This document shows, piece after piece, positions 1 to 10,220 of a stretch of 64,000 bases of DNA. The notes under the pieces are model-generated. The model was not told the DNA's origin, did not search any database, and was given only the letters and a program-made list of their open reading frames with translations. Numbering within the stretch: position 1 is the first letter of the stretch; each line of letters opens with the position of its first letter. Made by a program: the position numbers and the translations under genes. Where the stretch lies: assembly GCA_947034895.1 (NCBI GenBank), contig OX344765.1, positions 5,461,001 through 5,525,000 on the forward strand, given 5' to 3'. Source of the stretch: Rhytidiadelphus loreus. Its lineage: Eukaryota > Streptophyta > Bryopsida > Hypnales > Hylocomiaceae.

Positions 1-1140
1 TCTTTCAATGACAATGAGAACTTGGAACCTATCTGATCACCATACCTTCATTCGACACCCATATCTGCAAGCAGTGGACGAGTCAGTTCCTGAATAACTG
101 CGCCACTGTAACAAATAGGCGGACGTCAGACCTTGAGGTTCCTACTTCGAAATTTGCAGGTTCGGTGTCAAATTATGCACAGCTCATTTCTTTTCTTTCC
201 TCTGAAGTACTAGTCTCGTGTCCAATTTTCGAACGCAATTCTGAAATTGCCTGCTCTGCAATTCGGAAGCTTGTTATGAAACCGGGCACAAGGTGATTCT
301 TACTTCCTGAAAGTACTAGCCCCTCCTTGTAGTAGGGTTTTAGTAATCTGATTCTGAAAATTGCAAACTTCGGTAGGCCATCGCTGACACTTCCCTTCTG
401 TGACTAGTGTTTATGTCATATGAGCTTCCCAACCCACGAATGTCATAGGGCTTCGAATTTCTGGCACTAATCGCAGCGTTAATCAGCAGAAGGTTCAGAA
501 TAATAATTCAGCTGGGGGACAAGTTCCCCAATGGTTTGGAAATCGTTTGTCAGAAATTGGTTTTGATTAGCATACCTGAAGTCGATTGCAAGAATCTTTC
601 CAGAACGAGCTCACGGACTTGGAGAAGTAGTATTCTTCGGAGGTAGTATCATTCATTTGGGTGATGATCAGCAGGCAGTGTCCGGGCCGTGAATGAGCTC
701 ATTCACGGCCCGCAGCCCCGTGGCTGAGCAAGGGAGTGCTTAACCGTCAACCCATGAAGCTCCACGAACAGGGAGCGTCGTCCCTGTTGGAGACGAAAAG
801 ACTTGAGGTGCCCCTCGGTCTGAATCTCACGCGCTTGGGCGGCTCTTCGGCAACCAGTGATGCTCTGAATCTCTGCTAATTGAAAGCTCATGTGAGTATA
901 TCTGCTAACTAAGATCTAATCACGGTAATCATAGAGATTCAACTAATTTAGGCTCTGTTTTTTTTTGTGTTTATGCAGATATTCTATGAAACTTTATAAT
1001 TTGGGTGTAATCACGGTAATCATAGAGGTTCAACTAGTTTACTTTTGTTTGTTTGTGGAGATCTCCACGTTGTAATATGGGTACTGATTGGAAATTTTGG
1101 GCTTATTAACTGAAAGATGATGAGTGTGTACATGTGATCG
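1..1140. other. Unassigned stretch before the tRNA genes
   Basis: I see no convincing coding exon here. Base composition is mixed, with a GC-richer block near 600-890 that carries a perfect 30-bp palindrome. A GTGAGT-type donor at about 894 could close a noncoding exon of an unrecognised gene on the plus strand. The phrase AATCACGGTAATCATAGAG occurs twice (about 918 and 1010), each time followed by a related TTCAACTA segment, so a short local duplication is present. Nothing more specific can be supported. Confidence 0.4.
683..712. repeat. Perfect 30-bp palindrome
   Basis: The arm CGGGCCGTGAATGAG is followed directly by its reverse complement with no spacer, giving 15 bp per arm and a centre between 697 and 698. 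The next outer pair (C and C) does not match. It could form a cruciform or hairpin, or be a dyad site for a dimeric protein. No gene context decides between these. Confidence 0.85.
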
Positions 1141-1158
1141 GGTCCAGTGAGCCTGGCA

Positions 1159-1230
1159 GCGTTTGTAGTCCAACGGTTAGGATAATTGCCTTCCAAGCAA
1201 TGGACCCGGGTTCGACTCCCGGCAGACGCA
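1159..1230 (+). tRNA. tRNA-Gly (anticodon TCC)
   Basis: This is a 72-nt cloverleaf. The acceptor arm GCGTTTG pairs with CAGACGC (one G-T pair), and the discriminator base is A. The anticodon arm ATTGC/GCAAT encloses the loop CTTCCAA, giving anticodon TCC. The T arm CCGGG-TTCGACT-CCCGG is perfect, and A and B boxes are intact, so it looks like a functional RNA polymerase III gene. No run of four T follows before the next tRNA, which is unusual for a separately terminated gene. Confidence 0.95.
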
Positions 1231-1274
1231 CGGGGGGTTGTTGGTAACTTCTAATGTTATCCTGCCCCGGGATA

Positions 1275-1291
1275 GCTGGAATAGCTCAGTT

Positions 1292-1324
<33 letters not shown>

Positions 1325-1348
1325 GAGGTTCGACCCCTCCTTCTAGCG
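1275..1348 (+). tRNA. tRNA-Asn (anticodon GTT)
   Basis: This is a 74-nt cloverleaf. The acceptor arm GCTGGAA pairs with TTCTAGC (one G-T pair), with discriminator G. The D arm contains TAGCTCAGTTGG, a good A box. The anticodon arm GTGG/CCAC encloses CTGTTAA, giving GTT. The T arm is GGAGG-TTCGACC-CCTCC. It lies 44 bp downstream of the tRNA-Gly gene on the same strand and is followed by a T4 tract at 1354. Confidence 0.95.
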
Positions 1349-1353
1349 TTCCC

Positions 1354-1357
1354 TTTT
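1354..1357 (+). terminator. RNA polymerase III T4 terminator after tRNA-Asn
   Basis: A TTTT tract starts 6 bp after the tRNA-Asn 3' end. It is the first run of at least four T downstream of both tRNA genes, so it could end either a tRNA-Asn transcript or a joint tRNA-Gly/tRNA-Asn transcript. Confidence 0.6.
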
Positions 1358-1499
1358 ATCTATTTATGTGTACTACATGCAAGTTGTACACCATATTTCA
1401 TTTGTCATGATTTTTGTCACATTTTCTTTTGTTCATTTTTACCAAATCTTAAAGGACACCCCATAGCTTCTCAATGGACTTGGCTTCTCCCCATAAGCT

Positions 1500-1792
1500 C
1501 ACCAATGCAGTCTCTTTAGGGTTCACCAATGCAGTCTGAATCTGAGAGGTTTTAGGGTTCACCAATGCAGTCTCAATCTGAGAGGTTTAGGGTTCACCAA
1601 TGCAGTCTCAATCTGAGAGGTTTAGGGTTCACCAATGCAGGGTTCACCAATGCAGGGTTCACCAATGCAGGGTTCACCAATGCAGGGTTCACCAATGCAG
1701 GGTTCACCAATGCAGGGTTCACCAATGCAGGGTTCACCAATGCAGGGTTCACCAATGCAGTCTCAATCTGAGAGGTTTAGGGTTCACCAATA
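1500..1792. repeat. Minisatellite of 15-bp and 35-bp units
   Basis: The unit AGGGTTCACCAATGC is repeated about nine times head to tail between about 1625 and 1755. On both sides it alternates with a longer unit of about 35 bp that adds a block reading AGTCTCAATCTGAGAGGTTT. The junction GGTTTAGGGTTC recreates the plant telomere heptamer TTTAGGG once per long unit. The 15-bp unit is a multiple of three without stops in several frames, so open frames here are a by-product of the repeat and not evidence of a protein. Confidence 0.9.
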
Positions 1793-2820
1793 CTATTCAC
1801 CTATGCTGTCATCAATATTTGTTTTATAAATTTTGAAAGGAAAATTTTATAATTCCTTCTAAATTTGATTCCAAGTAAAATTTTATCATTTTTTGTATAA
1901 AATTTGTTGAAATTGATTTGAAATGAGGTTCTCTTGACATGGTGATTTTTTGAATTTTTTTTTATCATTGAATTTATGACCTCATTCTCGCAAATTCAAT
2001 TTTGAAGTAGAGTTAGTGCAATTTTGGGTTCGTCAACAACCACTTGACATATTTCTACATTTGTAATTTTAGAAATTATGTACTTTCGTAACATCAAATC
2101 CAACCATTAGATAGGACAACCAATTGATAAAGTATCTCCACAAATTAGGATGACTTTCATCCAAGTAGTAATGCGAAAGAAACATGAATCTTAATTAGTT
2201 CGCCGTTTAGAAATTGGATGTCAAAATGCTAAAGGGTTAATTCTGTTCAAATATTCATTCAAATTGTATCTTATTTGAATTGGCAACAAATTATTCACAT
2301 ATACAATTGTATTTTAAAAGATTAACATTTCTCCAAATTTGATGTGGTGAAGAGCCTCTAATCCCATTGGTTTCTTATAAGGTTGAAACCAATAGGATTT
2401 GTGATGTTATATTAGAGTAAGTTTCCATTGATGCACCAAATCTCTAAATTGGAGTTAGTCACCATGTTTCCATTGCAATGGAAATAGATCCAAGGCCTCC
2501 AACCACCTTCCAATCTCTACCTTGCATTTTCAGCAATTTCATACCTAGAAGGTTTGGAGCATCAACTGGAATGGAATTTTTTAGGAAGATTACAATACAA
2601 TAAGAAAATGACTTAATGGAGCCAAAATAAGATTCAAAAGGAGTATAATAGTTCTCTATGCAATATTATTAAGAATAGTATATTAGTGTTTCTATATTAT
2701 AGCCTTTAAAAATCTACTAGTGTGCCTTGTGTTGTTGCCATAGTATAATAAAATAAAAATAAAAGTATTTTTATTTATTTATTAATTAAAAAATAACTCA
2801 AAAATCCACAACTTTCTCGC

Positions 2821-3105
2821 CATTAGAAGAGATTTGAGGGCAAAAAAAGACTGTGGGTTTCTTATTTGTTCCTAAAGAGTGGAGAACCTTAGAACTCTAC
2901 CACAACAACAATCTAATATGGTTGCAACCATGCCACATTAGATAATATTAATTAATTAATACTTTAAAATAATTTTTTAATAAAAAATAATCTCTAATAT
3001 TTTTAATTTTAAAATAATGTTTTTATGTTTTTATATTCTGATTGGTTTCCAAGGTAGGGAATAGGCTTGAAATGGCCCTCCTTTGCCTTCAAATTTCATC
3101 TAATG
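2821..3105. mobile_element. CATTAGA-type MITE, copy A
   Basis: This 285-bp element has imperfect terminal inverted repeats. The left end reads CATTAGAAGAGATTTGAGGG. The reverse complement of the right end reads CATTAGATGAAATTTGAAGG. Inside the right arm, GGAGGGCCATTTCAAGCC closely matches the right arm of the copy at 62731-63032. It has no coding capacity. The target duplication cannot be fixed. The superfamily is unknown, although a TA dinucleotide inside the conserved end would allow a Tc1/mariner-like origin. Confidence 0.65.
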
Positions 3106-3967
3106 CCATAAGTTTCAAAATCCATAACTTTTTGGAAACATTGAAATTCAATATTCATAAGTTTTTAATAACTTTGAAATCCAATACCCATAAATTTTTA
3201 AAAACTCTAAAATTCAATATCTTTTCTACCGTGAAGGAGAATGCCACAAAATAAAGCCCCCACACACCTCCTTGTTGAAAGCTTTATCATAGTATCAAGA
3301 ACGCAATTGAAGGACACATGGTTCTGGAGACTCACTATAACAAACAAAACAATTAAACAAAACAAATAGTCTAACTTAAAGTATATATCCAATAATATTT
3401 TGGAAGAAAGTTGCGCATACTAGTCTAGTTTGTATGGTTAAATTTTCATTTCAATACAAGAAGTTATGAGTGTCTAAGAAACATTTTAGTAGAAGGAGGT
3501 TCAGCCTTAGATGTGTTTTTTGCAACTTTCTTTCGCTATTTTGTGATATTTCAAAGCCATTTGGCAAACACAATGAGTTATTTGAATGATATTTTCTTTC
3601 ATCAATGTGTTTGTATGTTGATCTTGAAACGCTTTATAGCTTGAAGTTTTTCCATTTGAGTAGGTTTAGAAATCAAATTTCACCTCCAAATGTGTTGCTA
3701 GGAAAATTTCAACATCCTTTTTCAACACTAATACATTATAATCTTAGAATTTATGTAGCCAAATGACTCCAAATTTGATTCACATCGTCTACAACATGTA
3801 TACTACAAGATTGTACACTAAAAATTCCTATACCTTAGTGACATTTAGGCCCTATAATACTTCAAATGCAACATTGTTTTTAAACCCAAAAAGGACCTGG
3901 GCCTTTTTAGGGGTTAAGGTACAGAGAGAGAATTTCAGGAATGAATTCTAGAATACTCTTCAAATTG

Positions 3968-4003
3968 CCGTTCGACGGACGGACGACGGACGAACGACGG
4001 AGA
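3968..4003. repeat. CGGACGA-type short tandem
   Basis: This is a simple tandem of GACGGACGGACGACGGACGA type just upstream of the helicase gene, rich in CpG. It probably lies in the promoter or 5' leader. Confidence 0.6.
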
Positions 4004-4469
4004 AGCCGACAATGAGCAGCGCAAGCTTCGGCTCACCTCGCCTGCAGCGTCTGGTGCACGAAGACAAGCGCCTCTGCTCAGGAATCGCACTTAAGCTTAT
4101 CGCTTCAACACTTCAATATTTCCAATTCCTCCTTCTCCAGGACCACAAATCCACCTCCCAAGGACCCTGACGGGTTACGCATTTGTCGAATTGACTTTCT
4201 AGTGATGGTGTTCTTTTGGCATTGAGCATTTGTGTAGCGTAACGCCAAAGGACGAGGGAATTCATGTCCCGAGGTTGTGAAGGCGACATAAGGTTCTGAG
4301 ACAGTAGTGGAGTTAAGTTGAGATCCTGCACAGGCAGAGATTATTCTTTCATGAGTGGGGTGCATTGGTTGCGGCGCGGGTGGCCACCCTAACAGTAGTA
4401 AATCGAAGGAAAAACTGCGTGGAGGGGCAGGCAGAGGTGTAGTGTTGCTGTGGTGATTCGATACTCACC

Positions 4470-7400
4470 ATGGCCCAGCCCTCGTCCCCCGCGATTCCCC
4501 AACGGGGAAGAGGCAAGGCGAAAGCCGCCTCCAAGAGGGGTGGCAGCGAAGGCAAGCCGGCGTATGAATTCGCCACCACGCTGGAGCAATTCATCAGTCA
4601 AACGCTACCTCTCATTGATCTCGAGAAGGTGCTGCTTCGGTCTCTGATTTTGTGTTTCCTGTGTGACACTTGGTTGCAGGAACTGCATACGGTAGAGAGT
4701 TTTGTTGGCATGAAATTTTGGTATAGGACTTGCATGCGGTGTGAGCTCTTTTCTTCATGTCTACTCTTGAAGCTCATCCGTATCGCTGCATAACGTTATT
4801 GAATTCAGCTCAATACAACCTGGGTCTGTATGCTAATTTTAGGGAGATTCATGGTGGCCAAGATTCTCTAGTATTAGGGTTTTGAACGTTGAGTTGAACA
4901 CTCAACAGATATGTTGAGTTCAAGATATCAAAGCGAAGTAATCATAATTCTAAAGTTGCACAGTATTGGAACACGAGTTAGGTGGTTCTTTAATGTTACA
5001 GTAAAAGGGTTGAAAGGGTGCAAGCCCGAAACGAGTCAAGAATGTTATGTGCTTTCGGCAATTGCTGACATCTATTCGAAATCTCTGCATGATTTGGGAT
5101 AATAGTTTTTTAGGACGAACTTGCTTCGTTATTGATTTGAATGCCTGGGATCAACAAATGTGAGTCTCTCTAAAAATCTTTGTGCATACGTGGAGAATTC
5201 ACGTGGACGTTGATCTTACGCTGTGAATATTCTGTTTGGCAAGCCAGGAAGCAGAGATAGCGGCGTCCCTGGATGCAGTGTCAGCTTTGAACCCCTCGGT
5301 TGCACAGAAGCGAGGGTCTACACTTCTGAATCTGAAATGCACTGATGTTCAGGTGACTCCTTTGAACTACACCCTGTTTGAATACTCATCATTATTGTAT
5401 CTTGGAATTTACCTTTTTCTCTTCTTACTTTCCGTTGATCTGTAAGCCGGCATTACTTACTTTGGAATTGCCAAGCGTTTAGGTCAATTTTACGTCTCTA
5501 AAATTAATTTGCGTTTAGTCAGGACTGCTGGGAAAGACCTTGCTGGAGCTACAACCGAACAGGGGCGATTTACTTCCTCCCCACAAGGTAAGGGTGGGCA
5601 AGACACGCACCGTTTGTATATTCACTGTGCCAGTCCTTCTTGGTTCTTGTGTTCGGGCTTAATGAAGTATTAATGATGCTTGGGTGGATCGTGATGTAGC
5701 TTACGCCACATGATGTTGTCAACATAAAACTGAATAAAGGAGACAGCAACAGCCCTTCTCTTGGACAAGGAACTGTGTACCGAATCAAGGTGTGCAAAAC
5801 ATTCTTCTCCACTGGGACTGATTTCTGTTCTTTTTCAGTCATCCATAGGTGCTGATTGGATTGAGATGTTGCTGTAAGAGGTGCATGGATGCATGTTTTC
5901 TCTCATTTACCAATTTGTGACTTTAAAAATGCATTGGTTTTGCTGCTGGTTTTGCTGGAGATCAGGAGAATTCGCTTCTACTTGCCGTGGATGACCCACC
6001 TGAAGATGGCTTAGACTCTCCTTTACGACTGGAGAAGCTAGCTAATGAAGTACGTCCTTTTTTCGCATCCTGCTGTTTTTCTCTTCAATCAGCTTAGCGA
6101 TGACTTTTATTTATTTATTTACTAGAAACATATGATCGTCTTTCTCTAGTGGACCCCTCCCTAGAGGTGTTCTAGAAAAACCAAGCCCGTTGAAGACTAC
6201 TAATTGTAGCGCCATAAGGCAGTTTCTATTTTAAACCGTGCCAATTGTAACGCGGCTAGGTTTTCTAGGACAGCCCTCTGGTGTTTGGGCTCTCCACTAG
6301 TGCTTTGGAGTTTGCTAATGTGGATGCTGTGCAATGGACAATAGGTGACTTACAAGCGACTTAAGGACACTCTGATAGAGCTCAGCAAGGGAGTTAAGGG
6401 TCCCGCTGTCGATCTGGTTGCTGTCTTATTCGGAGGCAAACCCCCCTCATTTGCTAAGAAGCCGATTTCATTCACACCTTTTAACAAAAATCTGGACCCC
6501 TCTCAGGTAAGTCCACCTTTCATATGGTAGTCATTTGTGCTGGACGTTTGAGAATGTCCAAGGGCCTCTTCGACTTCATTAGCTGGAATCGGCCTTCTAT
6601 GGAGTAAGAAAAGTTCTAAACGGGTTTCCGATAAGATTTGGAGGTGTGAGAACATTATTGGTGATATGCTGGAGCGTGGCTGGATTTGTGTTGACATAGT
6701 GTGCAAATGGACCAGACGCTGGTGACCAGAGATTAAGTCTACCTGGGATGGAGAATGAGCAGGTTTGAGCAAGCAACTTGTGGTGTGATTATTGTCAGAG
6801 CAGATGGCGGCTGTTTCCAAAGCATTGGGCTCCAGCAATGTTATGTTGTTGCACGGACCTCCTGGCACGGGCAAGACGACTGCTGTGGTTGAGCTCATCC
6901 TTCAGGAGGTCAAAAGGGGCTCCAAGATTCTAGCCTGCGCTGCATCCAATATTGCTGTCGACAATTTAGTTGAGCGACTCGCATGTCACAAGTAACAAAT
7001 TTTGAGCCAAGCTTCTTTTGATAGATTCTGCTGTAGTACAAGCTTTCGTAGGTTTGTGAGGTCATAAGCCTTGTTTGTCTTATTTCTGTTCATTTCAAAT
7101 ACTGGGTAGGACTTTTCCGATTATTCAAAATATATATTCCGTAAGAGACTTCGTGCAATTCTCATGTGTGGTGAGTATGCTGAGTAGATACTAATTGCTG
7201 GTGCAGGGTGAAGTTGGTACGAATGGGTCATCCTGCTCGCCTTCTGCCGCAAGTTTTAGACTCCTCTCTGGATGCGCAGGTCTGGTGCCTACTTTTTGAT
7301 CATTTTTGAATCTTCGTTTAGCAATTTCACTTGCACTTTCTCGTTTTATGCGAAAATGTTGAATTTTGCTTTGGGCCATGAGTGCTTACTTGTTCGATCA

Positions 7401-10220
7401 ATATTTATGACGGAGGAACTATGTCAACTAGGCCTGAATATCTCATGTCGGGGAAACTTGTCTGTGATATTTGCTCTATGTGCACAGGTTATGAGGGCAG
7501 ACAATAGTAGCCTCGCCAACGACGTGCGTAAAGAGATGAAGGTATGCACATTTTGCCTCTTTCTGTTTATTAGAATTTCCATTTTGATTCATAGCACTCG
7601 AGAAATACTTTCAGGATCTCAACCACTCGAGAAATGCCTCGTCTAAGATTCTAAGCGAATGAGTTTTGAACCCTCTTTGTAGGTTCTGAACAGCAAGCTC
7701 TTGAAAGCAAAGGATAGGCGAACTCGTGGAGACATCCGACGGGAACTGCGGAGCCTTGGCAAGGAAGAACGACAGAGGCAGCAGCAAGCAGTTGCTGATG
7801 TCATCAAGGACTCAGCCGTAATCCTTACTACTCTTACAGGAGCCCTCACTCGCCAACTACGGGATACAACTTTTGACGTCGTTATCATTGATGAAGCAGC
7901 TCAAGCTTTAGAGATTGCTTGCTGGATTCCTTTATTGAAGGTAGTATCCGCCATTATACATGGTCCTTTTGCAAAGCTTGACTCGCATTACTTTTTGAGT
8001 TGATTGTTTCCATAGTTACTTATGTCATGGGACTTCCAGGGCCGGCGATGCGTTTTGGCAGGCGACCATCTTCAGCTATCCCCAACCGTACTGAGTCCCG
8101 AAGCTGAGAAAAAGGGTTATGGAAGAACTCTCTTTGAGCGTCTCACAGTGCTACATGGTGATGAAATCACCTCTATGTTAACGGTGCAGTATCGGATGCA
8201 CCAACTCATTATGCAGTGGTCTTCCTGCGAGCTTTATAACGACAAGGTACCCTTCTCATACCCGTCATGACGAGTTAGCAGTTCCGTTATTCGATTTACC
8301 TGCCAGGGCCTTTTTGGGACTAATCTGGTAAGTTCAATTAGTTCCGGAGCACTTAGGAAGCAGAAGCTTATGATATGGATCTGCTTTTCTTTTCTCTCGT
8401 CCTGCCTCGAACTATATATCAGATTCTAGAATCAATGCACAGAAATTTTTCCTCCTTGCTTTGATAGGCCGAGTTAGCTTTCAATAGACCTGACCTGGGA
8501 CTTCGCTGTGGGTTTTAGATTGAAGCACACTCCAGTGTCGCAGGTCATAGCCTCTGTGATCTGGAAGGAGTTAAGCAGACAAGCACTACAGAACCAACCT
8601 TGATCCTCGTCGACATTGATGGGTATGTTTTTTTCCTACTTTGAATCTATGCACTGTTTTAACATCTCATTCATTTGCTAATTGAGTTCTTAGTTTGGTA
8701 TGTCCTTCTGCTCTGGTACCTACTATTATGTCCAGTTGCTGGTTTCACATCAGGGTTACTGTAAATGAGGAATTTTGTAAACAGTCATAGGTGTACTTTA
8801 CAGAGGAGTATCTTTTAATATCAATGCTCCTGTGTAGTTACGGTTCACTACTTAAGAATTCACCAAGCATTTTGAAAACGCAGCCTGACTGCTTGAAACA
8901 TGTGATGATACTTGATTGTTTTTTTTAAGGTGTGACATGGAGGAGAAAAAGGATGAGGCTGATAGTACCATGAACGAGGGTGAAGCTCGTGTTGCAATTG
9001 CACATGCAAAACGTCTTATTGAAGCAGGAGTGTCGCCTGGTGATGTTGGGATCATAACGCCTTATAGTGCTCAGGTCTTCCACTCCGCCTTGTGATTGTG
9101 TTGAGGTTGAGGACACTATTGCGGCACCATGTAAGAGTGAGATTTTTGGGAGATGTGGAGCTGTGGAGAAATCGTGGGTGTAATAGCCCAAATCAGCTTA
9201 TGCAATTGTAAAGTGGGAAGTTGTAGACGACTATTGAAGGGATACTAGACACTTCATTTCCACTTAAAGCTCAGTGGCCATAGACATTCAACCAAGTCAT
9301 GCTTACACCACTTGCTAATTTAAGTCCAGCCAAGTGTATACGTAGATAAGTTGACGTTGGTTTCAGGGGTCAGTGTTGGAGATGGGTTTCAGTACTCTAT
9401 TCCGTATAGGTTACGAGAGGGGTCAAGAAATAATCACAATTTGCTTGGATTTGGGTGTCAAACAGGTAGGAATTCTCAGGGAGATGCGCAGTGATGACAA
9501 AAATTTGACAGACGTCGAAATCAGTACTGTGGATGGTTTCCAAGGTCGTGAAAAAGAGGCAATTATCATTTCCATGGTGCGGTCTAATGAGAAGCATGAG
9601 GTACTCCGCTGCCAGGCTTGTGGTTTTGTTTCCGGTCATATGTGAAGTTCCCTCTGTTTACCTACGCAGCCTGTCTCTTCTCTGTTATTTTTGTATGCTA
9701 TCTTTATCCTAACCCACTTGCATAACATTCTTTAGAGGCTCACTGCTGCATTCAAGTCCATATTATCAAGTGTTCATATAAAGTTTGTATTCTGGCTTAT
9801 TGTTTATCCACTTATAACATAGCAAAGGGCTGATTGGAGCTGTATTGGAGTGCAAGAATGCCTCATTAATTCAATTTCAGAAAGCCAGTCAATCTTGGGC
9901 TAGTCATGTTAGAATGTGATACTGATTCCGATTCACAAATTAGAAGGTGCAGGTTTAAAAGGTTTACAGAATATTATCATGGAGTCTTTAGATTTGCTAC
10001 TCACACCCACTTTTTCTGATGTGAGAGAGATGTTGGGGCATCATTGCAGGTGGGGTTTCTGAGCGATAACCGGAGGATGAATGTGGCTGTGACTCGGGCA
10101 CGCAGACAGTGCTGCATTGTCTGCAACGTGGAAACAGTGGGGAAAGATCGATTTTTGAAGCGCTTGGTAGACCACTTTGAAGCCAATGGCGAATACCTTA
10201 GTGGTATGGAATATCTTTGA
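4470..10220 (+). CDS. IGHMBP2/SMUBP2-like superfamily 1 DNA/RNA helicase
   Basis: Fifteen exons: 4470-4628, 5248-5352, 5519-5587, 5700-5789, 5966-6049, 6345-6506, 6801-6991, 7207-7279, 7488-7541, 7683-7940, 8040-8246, 8519-8622, 8930-9074, 9466-9600, 10050-10220. All junctions keep frame and give 668 residues, close to the plant homologue At2g03270. Residues 1-220 match the N-terminal region of that family. Helicase motifs are complete: Walker [10 protein letters not shown] (242-250), DEAAQ (399-403), GDHLQL (423-428), QYRMH (465-469), TVDGFQGRE (588-596) and NVAVTRAR (623-630). The R3H and AN1 zinc-finger domains of animal IGHMBP2 are absent. The family has 5'-3' ATP-dependent helicase activity and is linked to ribosome and tRNA metabolism in animals; the plant role is inferred. 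The start is the first in-frame ATG, in the context CACCATGG. The donor after exon 13 (GTCTTC) is weak. Confidence 0.93.

Larger units (their letters stand above)
1793..4469. other. AT-rich intergenic stretch with one MITE
   Basis: I see no gene apart from the MITE at 2821-3105. The sequence is mostly AT-rich. The last 500 bp (from about 3965) become GC-richer and probably hold the promoter and 5' leader of the helicase gene that starts at 4470. A short CGGACGA-type tandem lies at 3968-4003. Confidence 0.5.

Noticed and set aside
1500..1792. Possible CRISPR-like regular repeats
   Set aside because: The units are contiguous or share the same spacer sequence. There are no unique spacers, and the genome is a plant nucleus.
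1565..1836. Three overlapping repetitive reading frames (GFTNA-type, RVHQC-type and QGSPM-type peptides)
   Set aside because: The 15-bp minisatellite is a multiple of three and lacks stops in three frames, so these open frames follow from the repeat. There is no promoter, homology or splice context.
6503..6898. 131-codon minus-strand frame
   Set aside because: It overlaps helicase exon 7 and its preceding intron in antisense. The plus-strand exon carries the Walker A motif and explains the sequence.
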